Made by a program: the position numbers and the translations under genes. A stretch of 64,000 bases of DNA, from assembly GCA_948567375.1 (NCBI GenBank), contig OX419756.1, forward strand, positions 65,424,333 through 65,488,332, written 5' to 3'. Position 1 is the stretch's first letter, and the number at the start of each line of letters is the position of its first letter. Source of the stretch: Lunularia cruciata. Its lineage: Eukaryota; Streptophyta; Marchantiopsida; Lunulariales; Lunulariaceae. Shown here piece after piece: positions 47,601 through 58,528 of this stretch. The notes under the pieces are model-generated. The model searched no databases. It was given only the letters and a program-made list of their open reading frames with translations, and had not been told where the DNA came from.

Positions 47601-48190
47601 TTCTCTTCTTGCTCCCCCTCCCTCTCAGGTTCCTCATACTTCTACATTCTTGACCACTATATCCCAATCTCTCCAACAAGCCAAATCTCACCTCCTTGTT
47701 GCTCAGAATCGCCAAAAACAATATGCAAACCATCATCGTCGTGATCTCACCTTTGAAGTTGGTGATAAAGTCATGCTATCCTCTAGTAACCTCCCTCTCC
47801 CACTTGATACCCAAGTTTGTAAACTTGCTCCTAATTGGATAGGGCCCTTTGATATCACCCACATTATCTCTCATGTTGCTTATCGTCTTGCCTTACCTTG
47901 TCACATGCGTATCCATCTTGTCTTTCATATTTCCAAGTTGAAACCCTTTGTTCCTAACCCTTCTTCCTTTTCCTCTTGAGTCCAACCTCCCCCTCTTCCT
48001 GTCCCTATCAATGATCATGAGGAGTACGAAGTTGATCGTATCCTTGCGCGTCGCCATATTCAACGAGGCCGTCACCAACATACGGAGTACAAGGTCCTTT
48101 GGAAAGGGTATCCCCTTCATGATGCTACATGGGAACCTCTTTCTCACCTCCAGAATGCACAGATGGCCATCAAGGAATTTGAAGCTTCAC
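44629..48190 (+). pseudogene. Pol of G2: protease, RT, RNase H, integrase, chromodomain
   Basis: Protease with [11 protein letters not shown] (about 44710), three 20-residue repeats built on SQDGKF (about 45064-45240), RT with [12 protein letters not shown] and [11 protein letters not shown] (about 45800-45915), RNase H with [10 protein letters not shown] and [10 protein letters not shown] (about 46330-46560), integrase zinc-binding and core regions with SLDLITSLP and STAYHPQTDEQTERANR (about 46900-47450), and a C-terminal chromodomain with YKVLWKGYPLHDATWEP (about 48085-48135). The order is standard for chromoviruses. Confidence 0.92.
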
Positions 48191-48228
48191 TGGCGACGAG
48201 GACGTCACCAACTAGCGGCGGGGGAATA

Positions 48229-48651
48229 TGTAACAATATGGAGTTTAGTGACGAAGTTAGTCGGGCTTACAAAGTAGAGAATAAGACAAAATAGCCTAGA
48301 ATATTCTAGAAGCATCTAAGAAGCTTCTTAGGAAGCTTCCCAACTAGTTAACTTGTGCCCTAAGCAGGTAGCTTCTAGAAGGAAGCTTCTAGAAGCTTCT
48401 AACTAGCTTAGCTTGCACGCCAAGTAGGCGGCTTCTAGAAGGAAGCTTCTTGAGAAGCTTCCTAGTTAACTTGGCTTGCACTCCAAGAAAGCGGCTCAAG
48501 GAAACTTCTTGAGAAGCTTCAAGGGTCTTGTATGCTACCTATAAATACCAAGGCCGAAGCTCATGCTAGGCATTTGGAGTTTTCCCTCATTCAAGTGTCC
48601 CAATATGAGCTTCCATTCTCCTATTTCTCTCCTCGGATTCGGTCTTTTACA
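48229..48651 (+). repeat. 3' LTR of G2
   Basis: 423 bp, preceded by the GGCGGGGGAA purine tract. TATAAATA at 48540-48547. Confidence 0.92.
48382..48399 (+). promoter_or_regulatory. Perfect heat-shock element in the G2 3' LTR
   Basis: Same four-unit GAAGCTTCTAGAAGCTTC as the other three LTRs. Confidence 0.72.
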
Positions 48652-50121
48652 GACTTCGTGTTCTTGGAGTGCCAGTAGGATCGGAGGATTTTGTCACACG
48701 CTTCTTGGACGTTGCCCTTGCAGAGGATGTTCTCCATGTGGATGACCTTCCATTACTAGGAGATCCGTAGGTGGCATTTGGTATACTCTCTTCCAGTATT
48801 GCTCGTCGACCATCCTACCTCATCCGTACAGTTCCCTCCTCATTGTCCTTCCGATCACGTCTGAGAGCATTTGATAGGAGGATTATGGGAGTCTTTGGTG
48901 ATATTATTGGACCAAGGACTCTTGAGTGTGTGACAGGGGATTTGGCACGTAGACAGACGGCTCTACCAATCTTATGTGGTGGGGTTGGCTTGCTTTCTAT
49001 GGAGGACATGGCACCTATAGCGTTTTTGGGTAGTTGGGCTCACTCAACACCCCTACTTTCCTCTCATATTGTGGTTGTTGATAGGCCGGTTTTGGAGACT
49101 TATGTGATAGAGGTGGAGGGAGGATCCTTTTCTCTCCAAGTGTTATTGCGGAAGACGAGAGATAGTCTATCCACACGAGCACGAGAGGGTTTTCCACCGT
49201 TTGCTTCACTATTGTCAGATTGGACTAGAGGTCTACAGTCTTCTTTGATGGAGCGACAGTGTGAGCATATGCTACATTCTCTCTTAGTTGACTCATCCAT
49301 TCCTCAGCCTACTAGAGCACGTCTACGCTCTTGCTCCGGCAAGGGTGCATGCTCGTGGATCCTAGCTCGACCGTGGATTAGGGCTTTCTGACTTGCATCG
49401 GCTACTTTCTCTACAGCAATGAGGTTTCGCCTAGGTTTGGTCCACCCATTTGCATCTTCACTACCCACTTGTGAGTGTAGTTCTACACTAGATGCAGCGG
49501 CGGTCCACATGACACGGTGTCCTTTTGGAGGGCAGAGGATAGCCACCCATGATGCCATTAAAGACATAGTGTTTGCTATGGCACGAGAGAGTGGATACTT
49601 GGCTTGGAGGGAGGATTCGTATGTGTTGTAGACAACACGTGTTAGTGCAGACTTATACTTGGTCCGATATGATCAGGTGACAGTAGCGGATGTCGTGGTC
49701 ACGGACCCTACGCGGGATACAGTTTCGGAGGGAGTGATTACCCATCCCCCTGGATGGGCGGCGAGTGCAGCAGCAGGTCGCAAGGTCTCCAAGTATAGGG
49801 GCATGCAGCGAGGTCACCTCTTTGTTCCTCTAGCCTTGGAGTTATATGGAGCGATGGACACTACATTTGACACATTTGTTAGGGAGTGCGCAAGAGCTTA
49901 TCATGTTAGGCATCAAGGGTTACTACTCTCACTCTCATACTTTGTAGTATATTTTAGACAGCGTGTGTCCATTGCTCTACATAGGGCAGTGGCTTGTGCA
50001 ATCCATAGGAAAGCAATCACATTAGGTGATGTTTCTTCGGATGCTCCAGTTTTGTGTAGACCGTACGACTTGCATAGCTCGGATATCTTAGGTGCGATAG
50101 GGCAGAATTCTCATACAGAAT
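48652..50121 (+). mobile_element. LINE copy 3, 3' piece (thumb, CCHC finger, RLE-like endonuclease)
   Basis: Resumes exactly after the GACTT duplication. Thumb region open from 48771 to 49391 (VAFGILSSSIARRPSYLIRT). The CCHC finger CECSSTLDAAAVHMTRC is at 49470-49520. The endonuclease-like segment is open from 49659 (QVTVADVVVTDPTR, then AAAGRKVSKYRGMQRGHLFV, then ELYGAMDTTFDTFVRECAR). A CCHC finger followed by a D...D...K-type domain at the C-terminus matches the R2/NeSL/CRE group layout. Stops at about 48768 and 49391 interrupt the frame. The LINE ends against a TTAGCCCC arm. Confidence 0.82.
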
Positions 50122-50215
50122 TAGGGCTAAGCCCCATGTTACTTTTTTTTCTCTCCCTTGTACGGCTTGATGGGGTCTTCCCATCCTTCATTTTTTCTCC
50201 GCTGTCGCCTTTTAT
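50122..50215 (+). repeat. 'TTAGCCCC' arm directly after LINE copy 3
   Basis: Reads TAGGGCTAAGCCCCATGTTA and then CTTGTACGGCTTGATGGGGT, continuing to the GTCGCCTTTTATTCTC end. Same relation to the LINE 3' end as at 22801 and 30943. Confidence 0.7.
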
Positions 50216-52137
50216 TCTCTCGATATCAATGGGATAGCACATAAGAAGTAGCTGACACTTTTAACAGTAAAACAGATAAAAGCAAAGAACCCTTGGCTCA
50301 CCGTGGGACTCGAGAACACTACAGTTGTTCCGGAAACAACTCGTAGCATTAACGGCCGGGCAAGCAAGTCGAATTTTCACATTGACTTTGCCACTTCAGT
50401 TCTGCAAATATCTGATTATAGACAGCAGCACATAACCACGACCTCGATAGTGGGTCATTTGGCCCAGAGGATGTCTTGGAGCGCAAAGGGTTCTTCAAGT
50501 CTTCTCTTGTGTTATAAACATCATTTCATGTCATAGAAGACATTATTTTAGTGTAATTGAATTAGAGCTCTTCCAATGGAGGAACGGTCTAAGTTTTGCG
50601 CTTTAATAGTTCGAAATTGTTTTCAAATCCCATTGAAGGATGGAATAGTGCGTAAACAAATTCAAAAATGAAAGTCTTTCGACTGTTATGCATGTGAGAT
50701 GATTTTCACATATAAATAATACGTGGGAACCGTATTCTTCAATTCATCGTTGATGCAAGATTATTGAGAATCTTACATTTAGCAATCAGCAAATATGACT
50801 TTAGAGTATAGATGAAGTGTCCGTAAGCACTTATCCTTTCGATTTAAGTATGCCCATGTAGCAAAAATTAAAGGAATAACTTTTCTTATCATAGGAAGTG
50901 GACATGTTGGGTACCCTCTTCATCTTCAAATATTTCTAACTCAAATGGCTTGTTTCTAGGTAGATACGTTTTACTAATTCTCTATCTCATCCAAAAAGAA
51001 ACTTCTATAATATGTAGCATATCCTGAAATCAACATGTTAAGCGGCCTCTAGTCTTTTATTTCCAACTACAAAAGGCCATACTCTCTGATATATGTATTC
51101 TATATTAAAAAGGATGACAAGATTACGGAGAAAAGCACAAGACTACTTAGTTTATTATTCATTTCCGAAGGTATGTAAAGATGGAAGTATCATTCCCATT
51201 CCAATCCTCAAACCCCACGTTATTCCGAATCCATCCACGAAATGCCGAGTCCTTGGCAAACAGTTTCCATGTACTTCAGTTATGAACTGAAAGCGGAGTG
51301 CAACAATGGAAACACAAGGTAGTAAGAACTCACATTAGCTTCACTCTTATTTCAACGGCGATGGTGCAATAAGATGCTTAGCAGTTGGGAACGATAGTAT
51401 ACTTCAGCTTACTTGATTAACTTAGATTAAAAAGGTTTTTGTGAATCTCGTAACCTTTTGTTGTAAAAACTTCTGTGGACTCTAAATTTGACTAATTCGA
51501 ACTATTCCTTGTGCTTGGGTACCTGTGACAGCTCCGTTAAAAAGTCTCGTAAATTTTCTCAAATTTCCATTATGGATCTGCAAAAGAGTTTTGGGTTTAG
51601 GGTTTCCATTATGGATCTTAAAAATTTACTACACCCCACACTATCAAGACTGAAATCCCAACACAGAGAAACGGGTGTGACCGGATATTTTTACATTTCA
51701 TTATTCCTTTATTCTCCTCATTGGAAATAAAATTCATTGCTTCAAACCATCTAAATCAGCTGAAAAGAAAAACTGGTGCAGATGGAACTGAATTACGCGC
51801 TAGCAAATCTCTCGTACTTGTTTTGGTTCAGCAAACGAGAAAATGTATCAATGACATAGTGGGTGTGTCCTATGCGTGTCGCCCTTTTCTTCATGGTTGG
51901 GCGTTGGGTCCAAAGACATAGACTCTTAGATCTCCCCACCTTGGATCCTTCCAAATGCACAGTACTCATTCTACATCCTGACATAGACCACCAAGTAGCT
52001 GCTTCCGTTATGTTCACATCGTCGTTTGCTGGTTTTCTTGATTTCAGTTCCGGTGTGGCAGCGTCAGGAGATGGGGCGCAGTTTGCTGAGCTCTCAACGA
52101 ATTGTCAAGGTTTGGGTTTTGTTGTCGACTTGGATGT
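50216..52137. other. AT-rich intergenic DNA, no gene recognised
   Basis: No domain, RNA gene or long repeat seen. It separates LINE copy 3 from the 3' end of the kinase gene and should contain the kinase 3' untranslated region near 52000-52137. Confidence 0.5.
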
Positions 52138-54082
52138 TTACTCGGGCTTCCCACCAGCTAGAGGCGGTGGGTCGGGTTTCTTGGAAGCTGAAGTTTTCCC
52201 TTGGGGGTTGCTTGATGCTTTTTGCTCCTTGTTTGGTGTTTCTTGCTGGGGTGTCTTTGGATCGACCTTACCTTTAGGATTTTGCTTCGCTTTAGAATCT
52301 GGTGGCTTTTGAGCATTTAGTGATGCATTAAAGCTTCCTGCGCGAGGTTTCCCTGGAATTTCTTGGGCTCCTACTGGTAGCTCAAGTGGGATTGTCGGAT
52401 CGACAACCCCTTCATTGATCTGCTGCACGGCACGATATGCAGGATCTACCCAGCGCTGGTGTATTTGCAGCAGCGCACTAGCCACCTCATCAGCTCTAGG
52501 TCTGAGATGCAGTTCTGGACAACAGCACCAGAATGCCACTCGCAGCATCTCGACCATTAGGGCATTGCCTTCCATCAGGTGAGGCGAATCTACTTGGTAT
52601 GGATCTCCTGGTCTTATAATTTCGTCAATCTCCCGTTTCTCGACCTTGTCCATCACAAGCCCCACCAGGAAAGGGTTCCAGCCTTGTTGTTTCTTACGAT
52701 TAGGGTCCCAAGCTTTATATCCAGTGGCGAGTTCCATCAGTACTACGCCTAGACTGTAGACATCTGACTTATCATCGCATCGACCAGTTGCTCTGTAGAT
52801 AGGATCAAGGTAGCCCAGGGAGCCACAGACGGCAGGACAGTGCCTGTCATCATCGCTCTTGATTATTACTGCATCACCGAAGTCTGAGATTCTCGCTCTG
52901 TAGCTGCGGTCTAAAAGGATGTTTGAGGGTTTTATGTCACGATGGTACACGGGAAGCCTACCATTGTAGTGAAGCTCTCCTACCCCCGTGGCCACATCTA
53001 TTGCTATGGATAACCGAACAGGCGCCACCCTCCACATATAGTCTCCATATTTCCCTTTCATATGTTCTCTCAGGGTGCCGTTTGGGGCAAATTCGTATAG
53101 TAAGAGCGGATCCTCTCGGTTGGTGCAGTAACCAACGAGGTGAACCAAGTTTGGGGTGTGGTTCTTGGGCAAGTACCCGTGGACTTGTATCTCCTTAAGT
53201 ACTCGGCCCAATGAAGTGGGAACAACCTTTTTCCACCTCTTGACCACTGCGTCTGTCATGTTTGGCATGGCAGCTGTGATGAGTCTTGCCGTGGCACTTT
53301 CTCCACAAACTTGTGAGGAGTTGAAGAAGTTGGTGGCGAATTTGAGCTCGGTATGGGAGAACCATATGATTGGAACTTCCATTCTCTTCTCCCAATACCA
53401 CGCCTTGAAGTTCTCCACTGCAAACGAGAATTCAGTAACGAGTTATCACTGATCTAGAGTACAAAATGCAGAATATGCAGAATTTGTTTATTGACGAGTG
53501 TAAAGCTGGTTTAATATTGGACCAACCTTTTTTGATCTTCATGTCGAGGAAGTAATCGCGTAAGAAATCTTCCCATGAGTCGAAGGTTTTTCTGGGAATA
53601 GGGTGTTTTGGTACGAATTTTAGGGCTCTGAGCAGGTAATCTACAAGCAGCTCTTTCGTGAGAGGGGCTGACAAGCCGTACATGATGGCCCATTCACTAT
53701 ATTGAGTTATCCATTTCTCGGCCTCCCTTTGGTCCTCGTAACCCGTAAACTCGGGAACAAGGAGGTCCCTCAGAGTTGCCCTGGGGATGAGATGTAGTCC
53801 TGAGTGGGGGAAGAGCCTTCGGACTTCATCAGTGAGAGCATAGCTGTGGCCGGAGGTCATCACTGGTCTTATAGGTTCCCATGGACTTTCTTTGATAGGT
53901 TTATAATACGCGGGATTCAAGTCTCGCCCCTGTTGATCTCGGGGCAGTTGTGCCCATCTAAAATCTCGAGCCGACTTCGCTTTTGTTGCTTGGAAGTATT
54001 CTTTGTGCATTTGTTTCAAAAATTGAGCATCCTTAAACGGCTGGCGCACATGAAAGGACTCCAATGTTAAATCCCTATCCAT
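52138..54082 (-). CDS. Receptor-like cytoplasmic kinase (RLK/Pelle family), two exons
   Basis: A 611-residue predicted Ser/Thr kinase. Exon 1 is 54082-53527 (ATG 54082, MDRDLTLESF) and exon 2 is 53417-52138; the GT-AG intron at 53526-53418 joins ...MKIKK-VENFKAW in frame. The kinase domain spans roughly residues 215-490: the ATP lysine in VVKRWKK is near 245, HRDIKPSNILLD at 344-355, DFG at 364-366 and GSLGYLDPIY in the activation segment, all as in plant RLKs, so it looks catalytically competent. The glycine-rich loop (CGESATARLI) is weak. No signal peptide or membrane segment is seen, which suggests a cytoplasmic kinase. The first 200 residues match no domain I recognise. The C-terminal 80 residues are a lysine-, proline- and glutamine-rich low-complexity tail. 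Substrate and pathway are unknown. Confidence 0.88.
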
Positions 54083-55813
54083 GGTTTTGGAACTTCAATT
54101 CACATCAATCAGCAAAAGAGGGCAGTCGTTGTCCTCAGTGATGGCGTGAGAACTTTGGAGCTGGTTTTAGAGCCAAATTCAGTATGAGGAGACTTCACGT
54201 TCTCATAGAGGATGTGGCAAATCACTGAAAGAACTGTGGCCCGAATGGTTCCGATCTTGTTGTAGGCTGTTTATCGACAGGTTATAGCTCTTATTCACAG
54301 GCTTAGGGTTTAAGGACCATCAGAATTCTTATCGCCAGCTTCTTCATACGGGTGTCGGTTCAAAGGGATTATGAAATGTCGAGCGACGGTTGGACTGTGG
54401 GACATTCCTCCTGCTTGGTTTTCAACAAACGGATCGATCTACAGGTGCACCAGGACAGAAGTTGACCTTAAAACGTTCCCTACTCGTAATGTCTGCTACA
54501 TCTTTCTCGTCCTACGGTTCGTGAAAACGATTCAGTTTTGAGTTTAAAGTAATCGCCTGTGAGGTTAGCGGAGATACAACGTTTGACAGGCCCCGTAATG
54601 AACTCGTGGATATTGTTATATCCACTCTAAACATTTTTGTAGTGTTGGTGCCTATAGTTTATTGAGTTAGGTCTGGGACACTTCAACGCAGATTCTTGAA
54701 GGCAGGTATCCTGAGGTGTAAACATGGGTGTGGAATTTCCTCTCTTGTCCATCGCAATGAGTGATTAATTCTTTCGCCATGTTCATTTCTGGTCTCGGTC
54801 TATCTTCTTGAACGCTACTTCGAAATCCTTTTTCTGCCTTCCTACCTTTTTCTTCAGATTCTTAAGAGGTGAGACCGCTTCGTGATTGTCAAGAAATCCA
54901 CTGATCTGGTGGGATAATCATTTCTATTTCTACATGGAGTACCGTTTTTTCATATCGACTACTATCACAGAATGAATTATTCGATAAAGCGTTAAGAATT
55001 TGACCTAGTCACTTTCTTGCATGTCTACTCGGAATGTATTTACTAGCGTAACTCGACTGTCTCGAGTACCTGCCCTCACCTGATGTTTTGTCACTTGGTT
55101 GCCAGAAAGTATATCAGGTGAGAACAGCTACTAGAACACTCATTTGCCAAAAATCTCACGTCCATGACCGCGAAATGAGAGTTTTAACACTGTCTCGCAT
55201 CTCATAAATTGCTGAAACCTCAATGTCCTGTCTGTCAAGCACTGATAACGATACGCCATTGCCTGTAGTCATTTGGCAAAGGTCACATAATCAATGCGAC
55301 ATGAACCGCGAGTGATATCAGACTTTTTGCCGGAGTACAGCATTGAAGTTTATTAACACTCACCACAATTAGGGTGAAATTACATAATTTTACTTGGCAC
55401 TGATATTCTTTCTTACACCGAGCTTGCACTTGACATACTTTTTGTCATCTCTGTTGAAGTTCCTCGACAGTTCTTGTACCCAGAGTGATCGTTTGATTTA
55501 TCTCTCTGTTAGCTCATCCAGTACTGTTACTGCTGTTGCTTCATAATTCTGGAGGGAATCGTCTGGCATATCATGCTTACCGCGGCTTAAGTGGCTCATT
55601 TTTCCTTCAGAGCACTGTTAAATGATCGGATCATAGGACGGGTTTCGCATTCCAGTACATAATTGCTTAGCGTCTTGGACTTCGCACTTTGAGTTCCCAT
55701 TTGCGTCCTCATTTAGTTGCTGACCGGCAGGCTACCAACCCAGGACTGCCACAGGTCTCACAGATTGCTTACAAAATCGTTCAGCGCTCTTACAACCTCC
55801 ATGGTCAGTTGAA
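54083..55813. other. Kinase upstream region and intergenic DNA, no gene recognised
   Basis: Presumed kinase promoter and leader at the start; the remainder shows no coding signal, RNA gene or repeat that I can support. Confidence 0.45.
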
Positions 55814-56269
55814 TTAGATGACATTTTTTTTATCTTCCTCTCCTGTTTCACTACTATCAGAAATCTCTCCTTGGTTATGATTGAGGTGGTTATTCGGAAG
55901 AATCACCATCGCTGAAATTGAAAACTGTAAGGTGGTTTTGCCCTTCTGTAATACTTTATGTACTTTGAGTTTGAAATTGAAGCTCTGTCCAGCCATTATG
56001 CAATAGAGGAGGATCCTGTCAAGCACTTTGTCTCCAGCATGCTCCTTTATATCATCGGTTGCTGTGATAGGAGGACGTATAAACTGGAGGGTATGTCTGG
56101 AAAAGTCTCTTGAAATCACTGGGTGAAACCAAGGTGGGATGCCATGGCTAGGAGGGAATGTGAATTTCATATTCCCTGTTTCCTTGGATTCAAATGTCAC
56201 AGATGGAATTGGTTCAAAGATCTTTATCTGATGTCTCATATCCTTGGTATAAAATACGGGGTGGATCAA
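55814..56269 (-). CDS. Unrecognised open frame, 141-151 residues
   Basis: An unusually long frame for AT-rich DNA. The first ATG is at residue 11 (about 56239); the upstream frame opens with TTG after a stop, so it may be an exon whose neighbours are missing rather than a whole gene. The composition is protein-like: a hydrophobic and aromatic middle (FPPSHGIPPWFHPVIS, VLDRILLYCIMAGQSFNFKL) and an acidic C-terminal tail (SDSSETGEEDKK). No domain is recognised and no function is proposed. It could be a chance frame or a pseudogene fragment. Confidence 0.3.
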   Translation of the reverse strand: MIHPVFYTKDMRHQIKIFEPIPSVTFESKETGNMKFTFPPSHGIPPWFHPVISRDFSRHTLQFIRPPITATDDIKEHAGDKVLDRILLYCIMAGQSFNFKLKVHKVLQKGKTTLQFSISAMVILPNNHLNHNQGEISDSSETGEEDKKNVI

Positions 56270-57797
56270 TGTCTATCTGCGGGTTGATCTGTGACACAAC
56301 TTTTGCTCCTCGAGTTATTTCCTCTAAGGGTCCAATTCTAAACTGGGGGGTAGAATTGAGCTGAATGGTGCGAACTTTGGGGAACCTACAGATTAGAACT
56401 GTTCACCAATCAGATCACTCCTTAGGTAGTGTTGAATGAGAATTGACCATCAACATGTCTTTCGGGACAGAAACTAGAAATTGCGTCTTAATGAGTTTGT
56501 ACCCAAGACTAAGAAAGCACTAGTTCAAACTCAGGATACCTACAGGCACCGTAGGATAAAGCTAACTGCATAAAGAAGTAACTTGTATGACAAAGACTTC
56601 TCACTTAGCAAGAAGTATGATAAAACCTCTTACTTAGTAAGTATAACTACGTATAAAATTTGCGAATAATTAAACTTATCTGATTACAGTTACTTTATTA
56701 GTAGTATCAATGGAAAATGCCGTCTGTATGTGAATTATAAAGCTCACTAAGGTGAAATGTAATTGAGTTCAGTTATATTATAGTAATAATTTCATCGATT
56801 ATTTACGGAACGAAATTTCTTACCAATAATTCATAAAATAAATTTTAATTTCAGCTGTGATCATGGGTTCTGTTATGTGAAACCGGGTACAAGATGTTCT
56901 TCAATGGTCCAATTCCATTAATTATGTCAATTCAGACCTCGATATGTCAAAAAATAAATTAGTAGGGTCAAAGTTATCGGTTGAGAACTTTTTCAGTAGT
57001 TTCTTTGTAATTCAAGGATGTCTGTAGTGATGACGGTTTCTTTTAGTGATCCTCTTTTTGTGCTATTTACAATCATTTTGGTAAAAGTTTCTTTCCTATT
57101 TTTTGTGCTATTGTAAATCATTTTGATATTTATTCTGTCTCCACATTGTTAAATTAGCATGAAGAAAACTTTGGCAGATTTCTGTCAATTTATACGTATT
57201 TAATTTTACACGCTGGTTACTTAGTATGAGGTTCGATTTGCTGGACCCTCATGATAATATTTAATTGTATTACAATTTGAATAATTTACTAGTTCAGGAC
57301 AATGCTTAATGTCTATCGTTAAAAAGTCTACATTAGTCGAAAAGCATTTCGAACGTAAATGAACTTACTCCTATTTTTATTTCATTCATTTATACACCAA
57401 CTGATATATTTAGGTTATGTCAGAACTACAGTACGTTAAATAAAAAATAAAGAATAATATTAATGAAAAATTATTACTCAATTGTCAAAGAAAAGACTGG
57501 CTAAGCAACAAGCAAATGTTGACGGTGATAACAAGTATATTTCTAATCTCGCTGACGACGGTGAGAATACTCGACATACCCTCTACGTTATTTACAGTAC
57601 ACGGTAATGAGAGTATATGCGAAGAATATTCGGTAGAGGAGCTGGGATTTCACTCGGGCCGCGACATACAGAGGATAACAATCAAGCCAAACTTAGGTCA
57701 AAGGTGGCTGAGCCCCAGTAGCATCGATAAGACCTTCAATTGGTGGGAGAGATTATCGATGACTTGAGAGGACGGTAAGGAATGAGAAATGCAACTG
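56270..57797. other. AT-rich intergenic DNA, nothing recognised
   Basis: Strongly AT-rich, with no gene. A short plus-strand frame at 57516-57767 begins with a hydrophobic stretch but resembles nothing known to me. Confidence 0.45.
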
Positions 57798-57828
57798 TCT
57801 CTGCAACTATTGAAGATAGTTGCAGAGA
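57798..57828. repeat. Hairpin with a 13-bp perfect stem
   Basis: TCTCTGCAACTAT at 57798-57810 and its exact reverse complement at 57816-57828, with a TGAAG loop. Upstream of the methyltransferase gene; function unknown. Confidence 0.65.
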
Positions 57829-57970
57829 TTAAGATATTCACGATGACTTAAGAAGTGAAAACTACACTAGAGGATCAGGAGCATGGGGACAGAGATTACG
57901 AGAAGTGAAAAGTAGAGTAGAGAATCAGGAAACTGGGAACAGGTTGCACCAACTCTAGGGTTTGCTGGCT

Positions 57971-58104
57971 CGGACAGAAACGGCATGCAGTATTACTGGA
58001 CGAGAGAAAGAGGAACGGGCATGGGACCTGAAAGCATCGGACAGAAACGGCATGCAGTATTACTGGAGGAGAGAAAGAGGAACGGGCATGGGACCTGAAA
58101 GCAG
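57971..58104 (+). repeat. 67-bp tandem duplication upstream of the O-methyltransferase
   Basis: Two nearly identical 67-bp units, 57971-58037 and 58038-58104, each starting CGGACAGAAACGGCATGCAG. They lie 425-560 bases before the start codon, in the likely promoter or leader. Confidence 0.85.
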
Positions 58105-58528
58105 CTGTTGAACTCGGGGGAACTACGGTCTTTCTAAAAGATGAGCACAGTTCAATACGAATGGAAGCTTCTGATGACGTCGACAATTCGACCGTTCCAG
58201 TCCAGAGTTGGATCAGAGAGGGTCCAAGGTCACACGGTTTGCCTCAGCACAACTAAGGTACCCACTCAAAAGGAACATAAAGAGCTGCTGAATTGTGCTC
58301 ATCATCAAGTACTGCGATTTGCGAGGTTCAGCTGAAAACAGGAGAAGTCGATTAGAAACTCGACCGAGCGTCAACACTGACAGAATTTGGGGAAGAAGTT
58401 GACAGGAGCACTGCGCAGTCGAGAATCGTGATACCCATTTGTCTTTTCTCGAATTGATCCGACCCAGATTTGTTCAAATCGGAGAAAAGCATTCGTGGGG
58501 GCATAAGCTATTTTGGTCACTTGCAATC

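Larger units (their letters stand above)
43009..48651 (+). mobile_element. Chromodomain Ty3/gypsy element (chromovirus), copy G2, younger fossil
   Basis: A 5.6-kb element with 423-bp LTRs and a perfect GACTT target duplication (43004-43008 and 48652-48656) within LINE copy 3. LTRs differ at about 5 of 423 positions by eye, so it inserted more recently than G1. Most of pol is open and all parts are present; about half a dozen breaks remain, so it is not whole. Confidence 0.94.
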
